Of a stretch of 64,000 bases of DNA, positions 34,734 to 46,285 are shown piece by piece. The position numbers were made by a program, and so were the translations under genes. Every line of letters starts with the position of its first letter. Position 1 is the first letter of the stretch. The stretch comes from Eunapius fragilis (lineage: Eukaryota; Porifera; Demospongiae; Spongillida; Spongillidae), in the NCBI GenBank assembly GCA_963681505.1, contig OY811982.1, positions 6,587,261-6,651,260 on the forward strand. Reading direction: 5' to 3'. The notes beneath the pieces were generated by a model. That model searched no databases and was not told where the DNA came from. It was given only the letters and a program-made list of their open reading frames with translations.

Positions 34734-37700
34734 TCACTTTTTAATCCTGGTTGACCTCCGTAGATTTTCTGGACCATAGTCTCCTCCAATAGGCAAACGT
34801 GGATTGCGAGGTTTGGGGTTTGGTGGTTGCTTAGGTTCTGGAATAAAGAGCTCCTGAGGTGTTGGCATTGGTTTTGGGCTTTCTGAGAGCATGTCTTGAC
34901 CAGACAAAGTGTCTGAGTAACTCTCTTCAAGTGATGAATAGGAGGAATTAGAATCATGTGTGGAAGTATCCCCCGGATCATCATCTTCTTGAATGCCATG
35001 CCTTGGCCTCAGCTGTTCTAGATGTCGTCGCCATGTGACTCCTTTAGGAAATACACGAACATTGAATGAACGAGAGCCAAAGACCTTTATGACAACAGCA
35101 GGGACCCATCTTGGCTCCTTCTCCATCCTTGGACCACAGTATTAGGCATAACAGGGAGATCCTATCTTGAATGACTGGGTCACCTTTTCAACTTGCTGGT
35201 GTTACTCAACTGGGACTTGGTAGCACTCTTCGCTTGTTTCCCTTGGGCTATGTGTGCTGGTGAAGGTAGCAAAATATCTATTTTGCTTCTAATCTGACGC
35301 CCATTCAGGATTTCACTGGGTGAATATCCTTCTGCCAGTGGTGTCCTTCGGTACTGCATAAGGAATTCCTGTAGTGCTGCCTTGGGTGAGAGTGCTGACT
35401 TGCTGAGGGCCTGTTTGAAAGTTTGTAACATGCGCTCAGCTGCTCCGTTAGTGGCTGGATGGTATGGTGCCCCAGTAAGATGCACAATACCACGCTCACG
35501 GCACCAATCTGAAATTCTTCGGATAGGAAAGATGTAGAATTGTCTGTTACAATCGTGTGAGGGTATCCAAAGTGTGCAAAGTCCTGCTCTAGTAGGTCAG
35601 TAGTAGCTTTGCTTGAGGTAGATGTTGTGGGATGAATGCAAGGGTATTTCGAGTAGGCATCTACCATAACTAACCAGTTACTGCCCAAGAAATTGATAGC
35701 ATGATCAAGGTGGAGTCTGCTCCACGGCTTTTCAGGTAGCATCCAGGGATGGTTGGCAGGCTTGGCTACTTTGTTCTGGTGTTCCCCACATGTGCTGCAT
35801 TGCTGACACTGATCCATAATGTCCTTGTCAATTCCTGGCCAGTGTACTGCTGTACGGGCTAACTGCTTCATTCTTTGGATGCCAAAATGCCCTAAATGAA
35901 GTAGCTGCAGTACTTGAGGCTGCAGGCTGGAAGGAATGACTACCCTGGATCCATTTAGAAGACAGCCATGAGCTACAGAGAGTGACATGGAAATCTTTCT
36001 GAAGTTTTCCATAGAATAGTCCTTTGTTTGAATCTCTGGGACCCTCTCAGGCCATCCTTCTCTGGTACAACGAATCACATTTGAAATACTGGGTCGTTTG
36101 CTGACTCCCTTGCTAGAACACCAGGGTCTGTGGGGTTGAGTTGCTGACCTATTGTGCGGATAGTACAGACCACATCTACATCTGCCTCATCCTCCTCCCC
36201 ATCAAAACTGGTATCTGCTTCTGCTGGAAGGCGGCTAAGGGCATCTGCGTTCCCATGCTCTGATGTCTTCCGATATTCAATGCTGTATTGATACTGGTTG
36301 AGCATCAGTGCCCTTCGAGCCAATCTGTTAGCAGCTAACACCGGGGTTGCTCTGTGTGGACCAAATAAAGCAATGAGAGGCTTATGGTCCGTCACCAAAA
36401 TGAAGCTGCGACCATACAGAAACTGGTGGAACTTCTTTAATGCAAATATAATGGCTAGCGCTTCTTTTTGAATTTGGCTGTATCTGTGTTGAGTATCTGT
36501 AAGCGTCTTGGAAACGTTTGCAATTGCCCGTTCGCTGCCATCTGGATATCGGTGAAAAAGGACTGCTCCAATACCAACCTCTGATGCATCACAAGAGATT
36601 CCGATTGGAACGGAAGATTGAAAATGAGCCTACACGGTATTTGCACATAAGTTCTTCTTCAGCTCCCTAAAGGCTGCTTCTTCAGTAGAATCCCATTTCC
36701 ACTTGGTGTCCTTCTTAGTGAGCTGATGCAATGGTGCTAACACTGTAGCTAGATTGGGCAAGAACTTGCTATAAAACTGTACTGAACCCTGAAAAGAACG
36801 AAGACTGCTGACGTTTGTAGGAGGAGGCATCTGTACCAGTGCATCAACCTTCGATCCTTTAGCAATCCCCTTTTGAGAGAGAGTATGGCCCAAGTACTCG
36901 ATGGATGGTTCTGCAAACTGACATTTTCCAGGCGGCATCGGAGACCTTTATCCTGTAGACGTTGCAGAAGGGCACGGAGGTTCTCCAGATGTTCTGAAGC
37001 ATTCATACCACTAACCAGGATGTCGTCAAAGTAGGTGCATACTCCTTTGAGGTCTCCTGTCAGCTGATCCATGATTTCTTGGAAATAGCCTGGGGCAGAG
37101 CTAATGCCAAATGGAAGTCGAAGTTGGAGCAAAACCCCACGATGGGTACTCAGTGCAAGCCTCTTCTGGCTTTCTGGACCAAGCATTACCTGGTTGTAGG
37201 CATCTGCTTGATCTATCTCGGAGAAACCGTATCCACCGCTGAGTTTTCGCATCAAGTCTTCAGGAAGGGGAATTGGATAACAGTGAGTTTCCAACTGAGC
37301 ATTGACAGCCACTGAATAATCACCACAAACTCGTAGCTTTGCCATTAGTTTGACCTGGTAGAACCCTTTTATGAATCGGGACAACTGGAGTTCCATATGC
37401 ATTGAATTGGGTTGGTTTCCAGACGCCCTTTGCAATACCCCGCATCGTAAGCTTGATTTAAGTCATCCAGAATAGCAAAAGGTACTGGACGAGGTTTACA
37501 GAAGGTGGGATTGGACTCTGCCTTGAATTTGATCTCCAATTGAAAATCCTTCAAGCACCCCAGCTCAGGTTTGAAATGTTCCGTGAATTCACCACACAGC
37601 TTACGGCAAGCTTGCTGTAACTCCTCATCTGGCTTGGGTTCCTTTGTGTCAGTGATACTCTGAAGATTCTGAATTGTTCCTTTGCCTGGAGTCGAAGACA

Positions 37701-37780
37701 CCCCTAGTAAATTTAGCAGAAACGTTAACCCCAAGTTTAACAATAGCATCACGACCAAGGAGATTGAGTTTTGGAACATC
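34734..37780 (-). pseudogene. broken pol region of the decayed retrotransposon
   Basis: Fragments in several frames still show the order of a Ty3/gypsy pol: NLLGRDAIVKLGVN after the protease (near 37730), reverse transcriptase with YFDDILVSGMNASEH (near 37020), RNase H with MVTDHKPLIALFG (near 36390), integrase with zinc region HLGHFGIQRMKQLARTAVHW and later HPATNGAAERMLQTFKQAL (near 35440). The C-terminal fragment is at 34734-35126. At least six frame changes or stops separate the pieces, so no functional polyprotein can be made. Confidence 0.9.
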
Positions 37781-39038
37781 AGTGACGGTGAACGCTAATG
37801 TTACAGGTTCCTGGTCCGTTAGAAAGAGAAGCTGAAGCTCTGAAGGTGCCAAGTACTGGGAGAGGTTGCCCATTAGCCACTTGATAGCGACTGGTGACTT
37901 GTGCGAGTGCAGGTTCTCCAAGTTTCTTCCAAAAGTCCTTGGAACAGAAGTTGTCGCCAGCTCCAGTATCAACTTCGAAAGTGAGTTGCTGGCCACTAAC
38001 CCAGACTGACTGTTTCAGTTGCGGAATAGAGTTAATGTTTTTGACTGTTCTCAGTGCACGCCTAGAGATGATCTTGACAGACCCCCCATCCTCCTTTTTC
38101 TTCTTTAGGCATACTGATTGAAGGTGTCCCATCTTCTGACAGAAATGGCAGGTGCTTTTTATGTGAGGACAGTCCTTAGATAAGTGCTCAGTCTTTCCAC
38201 ACCTCGGGCAAACTCCTTTGGCGAAATCCCTCCTTTTCTGATCCTTGCTCTTGAACTTCGGTTTCAACACAGAGTGTTCATCCGCCTGCTTCTTGAAATA
38301 TTGAACTTTGTGAACGGAACCTGATTTGTTTCCATATACCGTCTCCTTGGCAACCTTGGAAGCGTCCTCGGTCTCCATTGCAATCGTTTTTACTATGGCG
38401 AAAGTTAAGTCACTGTCCTTGACCTTGAATAATGCTTTTAAGACAGCTTCATTGTTGATTGAACAAATAAAGCGAGTGCGCAGTGCTTCGTCAAGCGGAT
38501 CCTTGATAGAAGCGAAATCGCACGTCACCGCGTCCTGTCGAATCCTAGCCGCGAGTTCTTGGACTGTTTCCCCCGGCTTCCGAAGCATATTCGACCAGAA
38601 CTTGAAGCGCTCCCGAATAACGTAACGGGTTGGGTCGAATTGGTTCTTCATGAATGTAGCGATCTCGTCAAAGGTGAGTTCATTGACATCTTTTGGAGGG
38701 GTCAGTTGCGAAGCAAGATTGCTGAGCGTTTTGAACGTTACCAGAGATTGATTTGTCAAAAAGACCTGTGCCTTCTTGTCGTCTGGTATTGAATGAGCCG
38801 CGACGAATGTCTGGAAGCGGGCCCAGTAATCCGGCCAGAGCTCTGACGTTGTGTCGAACGAGACGAAACTAGGAAAAGACTTTGGAGTTGAATCTCCCCA
38901 TTTAGCCGCTCCGCCGGTCAAAGTTGCAATAATAGCTTCCGTCTGTTTCACGTGTGCCTGTATTTGTGCCTCCGTTTGTTCGCGCTGTATTTTCATTTGT
39001 TGCTGCAGCAGCTCTATGAGTTTTGCAGTCTCGCTCAT
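37779..39038 (-). CDS. Gag plus protease start of the decayed retrotransposon
   Basis: 419 codons. N-terminal Gln/Glu-rich coiled region (LIELLQQQMKIQREQTEAQI), a capsid-like central part, two zinc knuckles CPRCGKTEHLSKDC and CHFCQKMGHLQSVC, then the aspartic protease motif FEVDTGAGDNF near the end, after which the frame is lost. The start codon lies 43 bp inside the element from the 5' LTR. The frame is open but the element as a whole is defective. Confidence 0.85.
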   Translation of the reverse strand: MSETAKLIELLQQQMKIQREQTEAQIQAHVKQTEAIIATLTGGAAKWGDSTPKSFPSFVSFDTTSELWPDYWARFQTFVAAHSIPDDKKAQVFLTNQSLVTFKTLSNLASQLTPPKDVNELTFDEIATFMKNQFDPTRYVIRERFKFWSNMLRKPGETVQELAARIRQDAVTCDFASIKDPLDEALRTRFICSINNEAVLKALFKVKDSDLTFAIVKTIAMETEDASKVAKETVYGNKSGSVHKVQYFKKQADEHSVLKPKFKSKDQKRRDFAKGVCPRCGKTEHLSKDCPHIKSTCHFCQKMGHLQSVCLKKKKEDGGSVKIISRRALRTVKNINSIPQLKQSVWVSGQQLTFEVDTGAGDNFCSKDFWKKLGEPALAQVTSRYQVANGQPLPVLGTFRASASLSNGPGTCNISVHRH

Positions 39039-39080
39039 CTTCGCTGATCCGGAATCCTGCCGACTACGCCAATTTTATCC

Positions 39081-39345
39081 TGTTGTGTTTCTCGTTAGAA
39101 AATACTCAGGATGTCCAAAGAATATAATATTGCAGGGAAATCACAGCGATACAAAGTACTACAGCCTATGTTAAAGCTACAGTAGAGCACAAAGAGAATG
39201 CACACTGACGTCTATTCCTGTCCGAATCATACATACGGTGAAATGCTTAAATAGCCAATAGAAAGTTCTAGAACATGCATGCCCAACACATGTATAATTA
39301 ACACCTAAAAGCAAGCCAGGTCATGCCAGAGCATGCTCCATAACA
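39081..39345 (-). repeat. 5' LTR of the decayed retrotransposon
   Basis: 265-bp LTR, 5' in element orientation. Confidence 0.92.
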
Positions 39346-39940
39346 CTTATGGAGGAGCTGATGAGGTAGTTGAGGGGTAGTCCATATGGAGGAGCTGATG
39401 AGATGGGTGAGGGGTAGTCCTTATGGAGGAGCTGATGAAGTGGGTGAGGGGTAGTCCTTATGGAGGAGCTGATGAGGTGGGTGAGGGGTAGTCCTTATGG
39501 AGGAGCTGATGAGGTAGGTGAGGGGTAGTCCTTATGGAGGAGCTGATGAGGTGGGTGAGGGGTAGTCCTTATGGAGGAACTGATGAGGTGGGTGAGGGGT
39601 AGTCCTTATGGAGGAGCTGATGAGGTGGGTGAGGGGTAGACCTTATGGAGGAGCTGATGAGGTGGGTGAGAGGTAGTCCTTATTGATGAGCTGATGAGGT
39701 GGGTGAGGGGTAGTCCTTATGGAGGAGCTGATGAGGTGGGTGAGGGGTAGTCCGTATGGAGGAACTGATGAGGTGGGTGAGGGTAGTCCTTATGGAGGAG
39801 CTGAATGATGAGGTGGGTGAGGGGTAGTCCTTATTGAGGAGCTGATGAGGTGGATGTCGGGTAGTCCTTATTGACGAGCTGATGAGGTGGATGAGGGGTA
39901 GTCCTTATTGAGGAGCTGATGAGGTGGATGAGGGGTACAT
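39346..39940. repeat. inverted 37-bp donor minisatellite, right part
   Basis: About sixteen further units of the inverted array, with variants (TTATTGATGAG, GGATGTCGGG) increasing towards the right end. Confidence 0.93.
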
Positions 39941-40735
39941 CATCACAGTGGTTCGTGTGCTTACAAATCTCCATAAATGCAAACTTCAAAATGTCTCAAA
40001 TTCCTAGCACATGCAAACAGGACACCCCAAATATGCATCCGACATAATATGCACATCACACCGCACCAATCTCTCTTTGGTGGCATCATCAATCCATTTC
40101 CAAAGCGTCATTTACAAGCATGTGTAAGGGAAGAGCTAAGCGCAGTATTTCCCTAGTGTGTGCTTTTAGACCTGAACAGAAGGACCAGATTTTATATGCA
40201 GGCCCAAATGCAGATACATGTCGAAAAAGAGTGCCTGCCTGCATGAAATAAATAACTTTAACATCAAGCACAGTGAATAAAGCAGCAAATGGTACAAATA
40301 GAGAACTTTTTGACCTGGGAGAAGAAAAAACTATATAACATGTTCTCGCAGTCCCAACACTTGCAGGAACACATTCTTTCCATCCCCATGCCTATAGAGA
40401 CATGTTTCTCCATGTAATACCATCCCCTGCACTTCATAGACCCCCAACCACTATGGGTCATGCATGATCTGTCCATACCCACATTTGACATGAAATGTTC
40501 CTCCAAGCCCCACACATATTGTTGCATGCAGGAAAGTGTGCATCATGTCTGGAGCCTCTACATATTGGCTTAATTGTATCATACCTTTAATAGTACATGT
40601 AAGAAAGAGGTAATTGTGACAGAAACACAAAGGAGCACATCCCCTTCACAGAATAGGGAGAAGGGCTTCTTAGTCATTCAGTTTCAGTAGGGCAAACCAA
40701 TGAGTACTCGCTGACTAAAGTCATTGACCACAAAG
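39941..40735. other. region without a recognised gene
   Basis: Unique-looking sequence between the two spectrin fragments. Short open frames on the minus strand (40089-40271, 40264-40527) show no domain or splice pattern. Nothing further can be supported. Confidence 0.4.
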
Positions 40736-41390
40736 CCTTGTGCAGTATACACCAACTTTTGATTTGGACATGTACATGTGCAGGCCAAGGGGTACACATT
40801 AAACAGGTGGTTGGAAAATACAGCATAAATGTACCACACATTTTCAAAATCAATCCAACTAATTTCAACATTCATCCTTCCAACAGCCTGGTGCTAATAT
40901 TGTCAAAATACATGCCAGTCAGGTACAAGTATATAATGTAGAATATATTTTGCATCCTTGTAATCACCATGCATGCACACACATACCACTACCAGTAACT
41001 GTTCGAGCTTCTCTTGCCCGGGGAAGAGAAGGAATGGATAGGTGATCAGCTCCTCTATAAGGACTACCCCTCACCCACCTCATCAGCTCCTCCATAAGGA
41101 CTACCCCTCACCCACCTCATCAGCTCCTCCGTAAGGACTACCCCTCACCCACTTCATCAGCTCCTCCATAAGGACTACCCCTCACCCACCCCATCAGCTC
41201 CTCCGTAAGGACTACCCCTCACCCACTTCATCAGCTCCTCCATAAGGACTACCCCTCACCCACTTCATCTGCTCCTCCACAAGGACTACCCCTCACCCAC
41301 CTCGATCATCAGCTCCTCCATAAGGACTACCCCTTACCCACTTCATCTGCTTCTCCATAAGGACTACCCCTTACCCAGATTTGGAAAGCG
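40736..41390 (-). pseudogene. direct fragment of the spectrin exon 10 region
   Basis: Matches about 6825-7600 of the spectrin gene in the same orientation: GGCCAAGGGGTACACATTAA, then CAGGTACAAGTATATAAT, then the start of the minisatellite. Exon 10 is reduced to about 25 bp (GAGCTTCTCTTGCCCGGGG), the rest being deleted. Minisatellite units occupy 41040-41390. With the inverted fragment at 33690-39940 it forms a head-to-head arrangement. Confidence 0.82.
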
Positions 41391-42120
41391 TTCCTCTGTA
41401 GTTATAGGGGCATGTGTCGCACAATCGAGCTAGTTTTTTTCTTGTCTTGATTTGAGCAATGCAATGCCTCATATTTTTAAAAATAAGGTCTGATTTTTGC
41501 ATTCAAAAGTTATGCCTAGTCATATTCCATATTTGAGATGATCGCATATATGTATGCATGGCCAGCAATTTTATTGATACAAATTAGTTTGTGGTTCGAA
41601 TGACTATGTAAACATGCTCCCCTTTACCTGCGACGGGCACATTTTTGTGCCCATAATTAGCTCTTGCGCAATGCGGTGGGCACATTTATGTGACGAGCGG
41701 GATACGTGTCCGATAAACATGCACTACGCGCGAACGGTACTGTATTTGCAGGTGTCGTTAGGCATACAAGCTAAGCGTTACGTACGTTATTACATACAAC
41801 TCTTTTATCGGGGCAATACACGAAACAGCAAACAAAAAAACGCTGCCTTCCGACACTGAATTTCTCCACCAGTAGAAGTAATTTTAGTGATAATGGCTTC
41901 GATAGCTACGTTGAGGAAGAGAACGAGGGTTGTGAGGTTAGTAGAGATTATGTATGCTTACACCGGATGTGGGCGTCGTAATCAGTTGTCAGCCTTCAGC
42001 TGATGAAACTGCAGCCATGGAATATCAAGAGGATATGGTAATGGAACACAAGTCTGTGGAGGCAGATGAATATGTGGACCATAGAACTGAGCAAGCACCC
42101 CAAGTCCACTGTACCTCACC
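41391..42120. other. region without a confident gene
   Basis: Contains an acidic reading stretch (SDNGFDSYVEEENEGCEV near 41890-41940) and another short one (MEYQEDMVMEHKSVEADEY near 42018-42075), each soon stopped. These could be remnants of a mobile-element protein; no family assignment is possible. Confidence 0.3.
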
Positions 42121-42790
42121 ACAAGCTTGCTGACCCCTTACACCACAAGCCTACTATTGCTCCCTTACACCACTGCACGGTGACCCCATGCACGACAAGC
42201 TTACTATCCCTTACACGACAAGCTTATTGCTCCCATACACGACAAGCCGAATGTTCCCTTACACGACAAGTCTCCTGCCCCCTTACACAACAAGCCGACT
42301 GCTCCCATACAAGACAAGCCTACAACTCCCTTACACAATAAGCCTACTGATCCCTTACACGACAAACCTACTGCTCCCATAGACGACAAGCCTACTGCCC
42401 CCTTACAAGACAAGCCTCCAGCTCCCTAACATAACAAGCCTACTGCTCCCATACTCCCTTACACAACAAGCCTCCTGCTCCCATACACGACAAGTCTCCT
42501 GCCCCCTTACAAGACAAGCTTACTGCTCCTTACACAACAAACCTATTGCTCCCATACAAGACAAGCCTACTGCTCCTTTACACGGCATGCCTACTGCCCC
42601 CTTACAAGACAAGTCTCCTGCTCCCTTAAAAGACAAGCCTACTGCTCCCTTACACCACATGCCTCCTGCCCCCTTACACGACAAACCTACTGCTCCCTTA
42701 CACCACATGCCTACTGCTCCCTTACACCACATGCCTGCTGCTCCCTTACAAGACAAGCCTACTGCTCCCTTACAACACATGCCTGCTAAC
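42120..42790. repeat. 24-bp minisatellite
   Basis: About 27 units of CTACTGCTCCCTTACACGACAAGC type. Because the unit is a multiple of three, long frames arise (for example KPTAPLHD octapeptides at 42587-42790), but frame shifts between units and lack of a gene context argue against a real protein. Confidence 0.9.
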
Positions 42791-43340
42791 CCAACAATGC
42801 TGACTCCTTACGCCATGGTTCATATCGTTTCCTCTTACCTCTATCTGTAAATCAAAGGAGCTTCACCTCAGAGTTGCTACCCAATTTCACTGAGCAGCTG
42901 GCAGAGCAAGCGTATTGAGCCAGGCGGCACAACAAGGTATCTAAGCAATACATAACAGTAGATGCATGCCCATACTTTTAAAACCTAAGCTGACAACTTA
43001 CATGTAAGTTCAGAACGGTAGCGTAGATTGTCCATTTTAAATGACGCACACTCGAAGATAGACGAAGAATAAGCACTACATGTACCTACCGTCAGCCCAA
43101 ATCACTCAAAATCGATAGAACAGACACTTTTTGAGAGCAATTGTGAAAATAAGGGCCATCGGGCGCGTAGTGACCGAGAAAAACTAGCAAGCGTTCTAGC
43201 GCTCCATTAAAAAAATTTCGAATCAAAATCCTTCCGCATGACGTGTGCTAATGAATATTAATTAGCGCAGGTGAAGGGATATTATACTGTATAAGGAGCC
43301 TGAGGTAGAACCTATGACCAGTTTTAGGGCTTAGTTATGT
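42791..43340. other. upstream region without a recognised gene
   Basis: AT-rich single-copy-looking DNA between two repeats. No coding or mobile-element signature seen. Confidence 0.4.
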
Positions 43341-43343
43341 TTT

Positions 43344-43515
<172 letters not shown>

Positions 43516-43774
43516 GGTGTGTGTCGGTGTGTGTGTGTGTGTATATATGTGTGGGTGCCTGTATGCCAGTATTCATATCATTTATAGTAAGTGGTCATAC
43601 ATGTGTAGTCGGACGGAAACGCAAATGAACCTATTAACCCGATCCCGGTCACAGAGTAGGCAGTATGGCTTCTCCCTCATTCAGTTTCATTATTCAATGA
43701 CTTGAAGCGCTAATTCCATTCATTGATCTGACCACTGACAAAGACCGTTCCCAGAAAGTCCTTAACGAAGCGTG

Positions 43775-43782
43775 TATAAAAG
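43775..43782 (+). promoter_or_regulatory. TATA box of the secreted-protein gene
   Basis: TATAAAAG followed by GCGCGAAAC, 63 bp before the ATG at 43845. That spacing leaves a short 5' UTR of about 35-40 bases. Confidence 0.75.
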
Positions 43783-43844
43783 GCGCGAAACTGCAGCATT
43801 GTAATTATACTCAACCTAGACCATCTTGCATTATACCATCAGTC

Positions 43845-44753
43845 ATGCGTACCGTTACGATAGCGATATACTTCGCATCTGCAAGCTTTCTTCTGTACTT
43901 TGCCCGCGCAGCTCCTGATCATGGAATGAAAGCGCGGGAACAGCACAAGGCCGCCGATATCACCCTGGATAGCGATATGGCAGAATATTTCGAAGCTCCA
44001 AATCCAGCAATGAGGGAAAAGGAGACAGAAGTAGAATTGGAGTATGATCTTTCTGAAAGAAAAAAGGCGGAGCGTGTAGCTGATATCAGTGGCGCTCTTC
44101 CACCAGATGAACCAGGTTTGTGGAAAAAAGTGGGCTACTTGGACATGACAGATCCAACTCAGAAATGCCCGCCATCATGGAGCAAGATCTCATCACCGCG
44201 CGCTTCATGCGGAATGAAGAGTACCACAGGAGGGTGCGATTCATTGGCGATCGGAACTTCCGGAGCTAGCTACCAGACAGTTTGCGGGAGGTTCCGAGGT
44301 TATCAAATTGGAGCGCTCGATGCATTCACCATGCATCCTGACGACATCGAGCAGGCGTACGTAGACGGGATAAGCATCACCTACGGAGCTGCAAGGCAAA
44401 GGAAACACATATTCACTTACGCAGCAGGTCGCTTCGAAGCCGAAACCAGTATTTGGAACTGCCCCTGTTTTGGGGGAGACTCTCCTCCTTCCTTTGTAGG
44501 TACCGACTTCTACTGCGAGTCAGGCAATCCTGGATCGACCTGGGCTGACTCGATGTACTTTGCCGACGTGCTATGGGATGGACAACAGTGCAATGGACTC
44601 GAAGCTACATGCTGCAATGCACCAAACCTCCCGTGGTTTTGTAAGACGCTCCCTGCTCCTATCACCGGAGACTTGGAGGTTCGAATGTGCATGGATGGAG
44701 GCGTCAATATCGTAAACTTGGCTATGGAGTTTTTCGAGCTGTACATAAAATGA
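43845..44753 (+). CDS. single-exon secreted cysteine-rich protein, sponge/cnidarian-type family
   Basis: 302 codons with no intron. N-terminal signal peptide (MRTVTIAIYFASASFLLYFA, cut near RAAP), then a charged, Glu/Lys-rich pro-like region to about residue 100, then a Cys-rich domain from GYLDMTDPTQKCPPSW to the end. Landmarks are GCDSLAIG, VCGRFRGYQIGALDAF, YVDGISITYG, KHIFTYAAGRF, CPCFGG, FVGTDFYCESG, LWDGQQC, CCNAPNLPWFCKTLP and a terminal FFELYIK. From memory, the same ordered motifs occur in an uncharacterised family abundant in demosponges and cnidarians, with no known function; this needs a search. A clear TATA box precedes it. AATAAA at 45016-45021 could be its polyadenylation signal but lies in a dispersed repeat. 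Confidence 0.85.
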   Translation: MRTVTIAIYFASASFLLYFARAAPDHGMKAREQHKAADITLDSDMAEYFEAPNPAMREKETEVELEYDLSERKKAERVADISGALPPDEPGLWKKVGYLDMTDPTQKCPPSWSKISSPRASCGMKSTTGGCDSLAIGTSGASYQTVCGRFRGYQIGALDAFTMHPDDIEQAYVDGISITYGAARQRKHIFTYAAGRFEAETSIWNCPCFGGDSPPSFVGTDFYCESGNPGSTWADSMYFADVLWDGQQCNGLEATCCNAPNLPWFCKTLPAPITGDLEVRMCMDGGVNIVNLAMEFFELYIK

Positions 44754-44946
44754 ATTGTTCGCTGAATGGATGTGTACTATGTATATATATATACATGTAT
44801 ATATAGCTGCATATGCAGTGTTGTGAGCGCCCGCACTCTTACTACAGTATACCATATCAGTGACAATTGTTGTGGTTTGTACATTCGCGACATACTCCCG
44901 GATAACTACCATAGAAAATGAATTGCTGTTTATAAACCTGATTGTT

Positions 44947-45081
44947 AACAAGTAAAGGAAACTGTCATAGCCCTATATTTAGCCCGTTTGTAGCATATAC
45001 TATGTTGGTGTGCTAAATAAATATGAATATGATGCCGTATTTTCCTTTACTATATATTACAGACCCTTTTTACGCCGCCAT
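44947..45081. mobile_element. dispersed palindromic repeat, left half (split by hAT-A)
   Basis: GGAAACTGTCATAGCCCTAT and CCGTTTGTAGC..TATACTATGTT match the palindromic element at 19958-20132. The sequence is interrupted at GCCGCCAT by the hAT-type element and resumes at 47030 with TGCCTTCAAATCC. Confidence 0.7.
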
Positions 45082-45884
45082 CAGTGATGCCGCGCCAGCA
45101 ATATAAGTAAGATACGGTCACGTTGACGGCTGGCCGGATTTTGTCCCGACGGTCACGATCGCGGTCAAAGGTTGACCGCCACTTAGCAATACGGCCACGT
45201 ACACGGCCTGGCCGGCAGCCGTCTATCTTCAATATGGTCACGACGGTCACGCTGTACAGCCTTTAAGCATTCATAATACGTCATTGCTCGCGTCATTGCG
45301 TAACAAAAAGTTGTTATCATAACAAACTGAGAGCTTTAATCGCGCTTTACAGGCTTAGTCATGCAGTGGCAACCAGTGTTGCCGCGGTTGACCGATTGGA
45401 GGAAGTAACGGACGACCAGTTGACCGGAATAGACCTCTGGCGGTCACGGTTACGGCTAGAGATAGCCGTAACCAGTCCATACGGTCACGATCACGGGCAG
45501 GCCGTTTGAAACTTATCCGGCACGGTCACGGTCAGTTTTGGACCCGCGTCAAAAATCGCCAGTTCATACTTAGCGGTCACGGCAGACGGTCTTAGTCGGT
45601 CAAAGTCAAACTTGCATGCGTGTATTATACTGTATTGGCACCGTATATAACTCCGCATGCATGCACTGCATGCTGGTTGCAATTTGCACATCGGTATGTG
45701 TATAGATGCGGCTTTATACTAATTCCTTTAGATGATAGCCTTAGTCTTTGGACCAGACCTAAAATAAATTGTCTGGTCCCCAGGCACACATACAACTTGC
45801 GTTCATCTGTCAAGTGCTTCCTCATCTTTGAAGTAGAACCATCAACTCTGGATATCCATGTAATCCTTTTTCTCTTGTTCACAG

Positions 45885-46078
45885 AGAGCGCACAAACTCC
45901 ATTCGTTGAACTGTGCCGCCCGAGCCAACTTGAAGTGTTTCCACAACTTTGTGTTAAGAAACGTTTAAGAAACATTTGCGGACCGGATGGATGGCAAGCA
46001 CTTTTCACACAGCTATCTGGTGGTTTATCCAATTTTAGAATCCGTTACGGCTATCTTTTACGTCATGGGTTGCAGTAG
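45885..46078 (+). pseudogene. possible captured Death-domain-like exon inside hAT-B
   Basis: A pyrimidine-rich tract and CAG acceptor precede a 64-codon frame ending in TAG. It reads VELCRPSQLEVFPQLCVKKR, then LRNICGPDGWQALFTQLSG and FRIRYGYLLRHGLQ. The GW followed by hydrophobic spacing and the IR...G ending resemble the Death domain of IRAK/Pelle-type proteins. It could be a host exon picked up by the transposon or chance similarity; no other exons of such a gene are seen. Confidence 0.35.
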
Positions 46079-46081
46079 CTA

Positions 46082-46285
46082 CACCACCAGGAAAGTTTAT
46101 TTTGTATCAAATACATATTCGAAACATTCATCTCCTCAAGCGTATACATAATTGAAAGTGTATTTGTAACATACTAGCAAAACATATTTGATACATATCT
46201 GCTTGCTAAGATCGATGTTTCAAATATGTTTTTTGCTATGATACAATCACCAGTTATGATACAAATTTGAACTTTCCTGGGTGTG
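46082..46285. mobile_element. TA-flanked MITE nested in hAT-B
   Basis: Ends CACCACCAGGAAAGTT and AACTTTCCTGGGTGTG, imperfect inverted repeats flanked by TA (46080-46081 and 46286-46287), as in Tc1/mariner-type elements. Interior is AT-rich with repeated TTTGATAC and ATGATAC motifs. The site lies directly after the TAG of the Death-like frame. Confidence 0.6.

Larger units (their letters stand above)
34421..39345 (-). mobile_element. decayed Ty3/gypsy-type LTR retrotransposon
   Basis: LTRs at 34421-34692 and 39081-39345 with TG...CA ends, flanked by the duplication CTTAT (34416-34420 and 39346-39350), which is part of the minisatellite unit. The LTRs differ at a dozen or so positions and by several indels. 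The gag frame is intact but pol is broken repeatedly, so it is older than the element at 28192-32758. Next to the 5' LTR the minus strand reads TTGGCGTAGTCGGCAGGATT, a plausible primer-binding site. Confidence 0.93.

Noticed and set aside
42587-42850. Octapeptide-repeat protein (KPTAPLHD units)
   Set aside because: Frame is lost between repeat blocks and no start, splice or promoter context supports expression.
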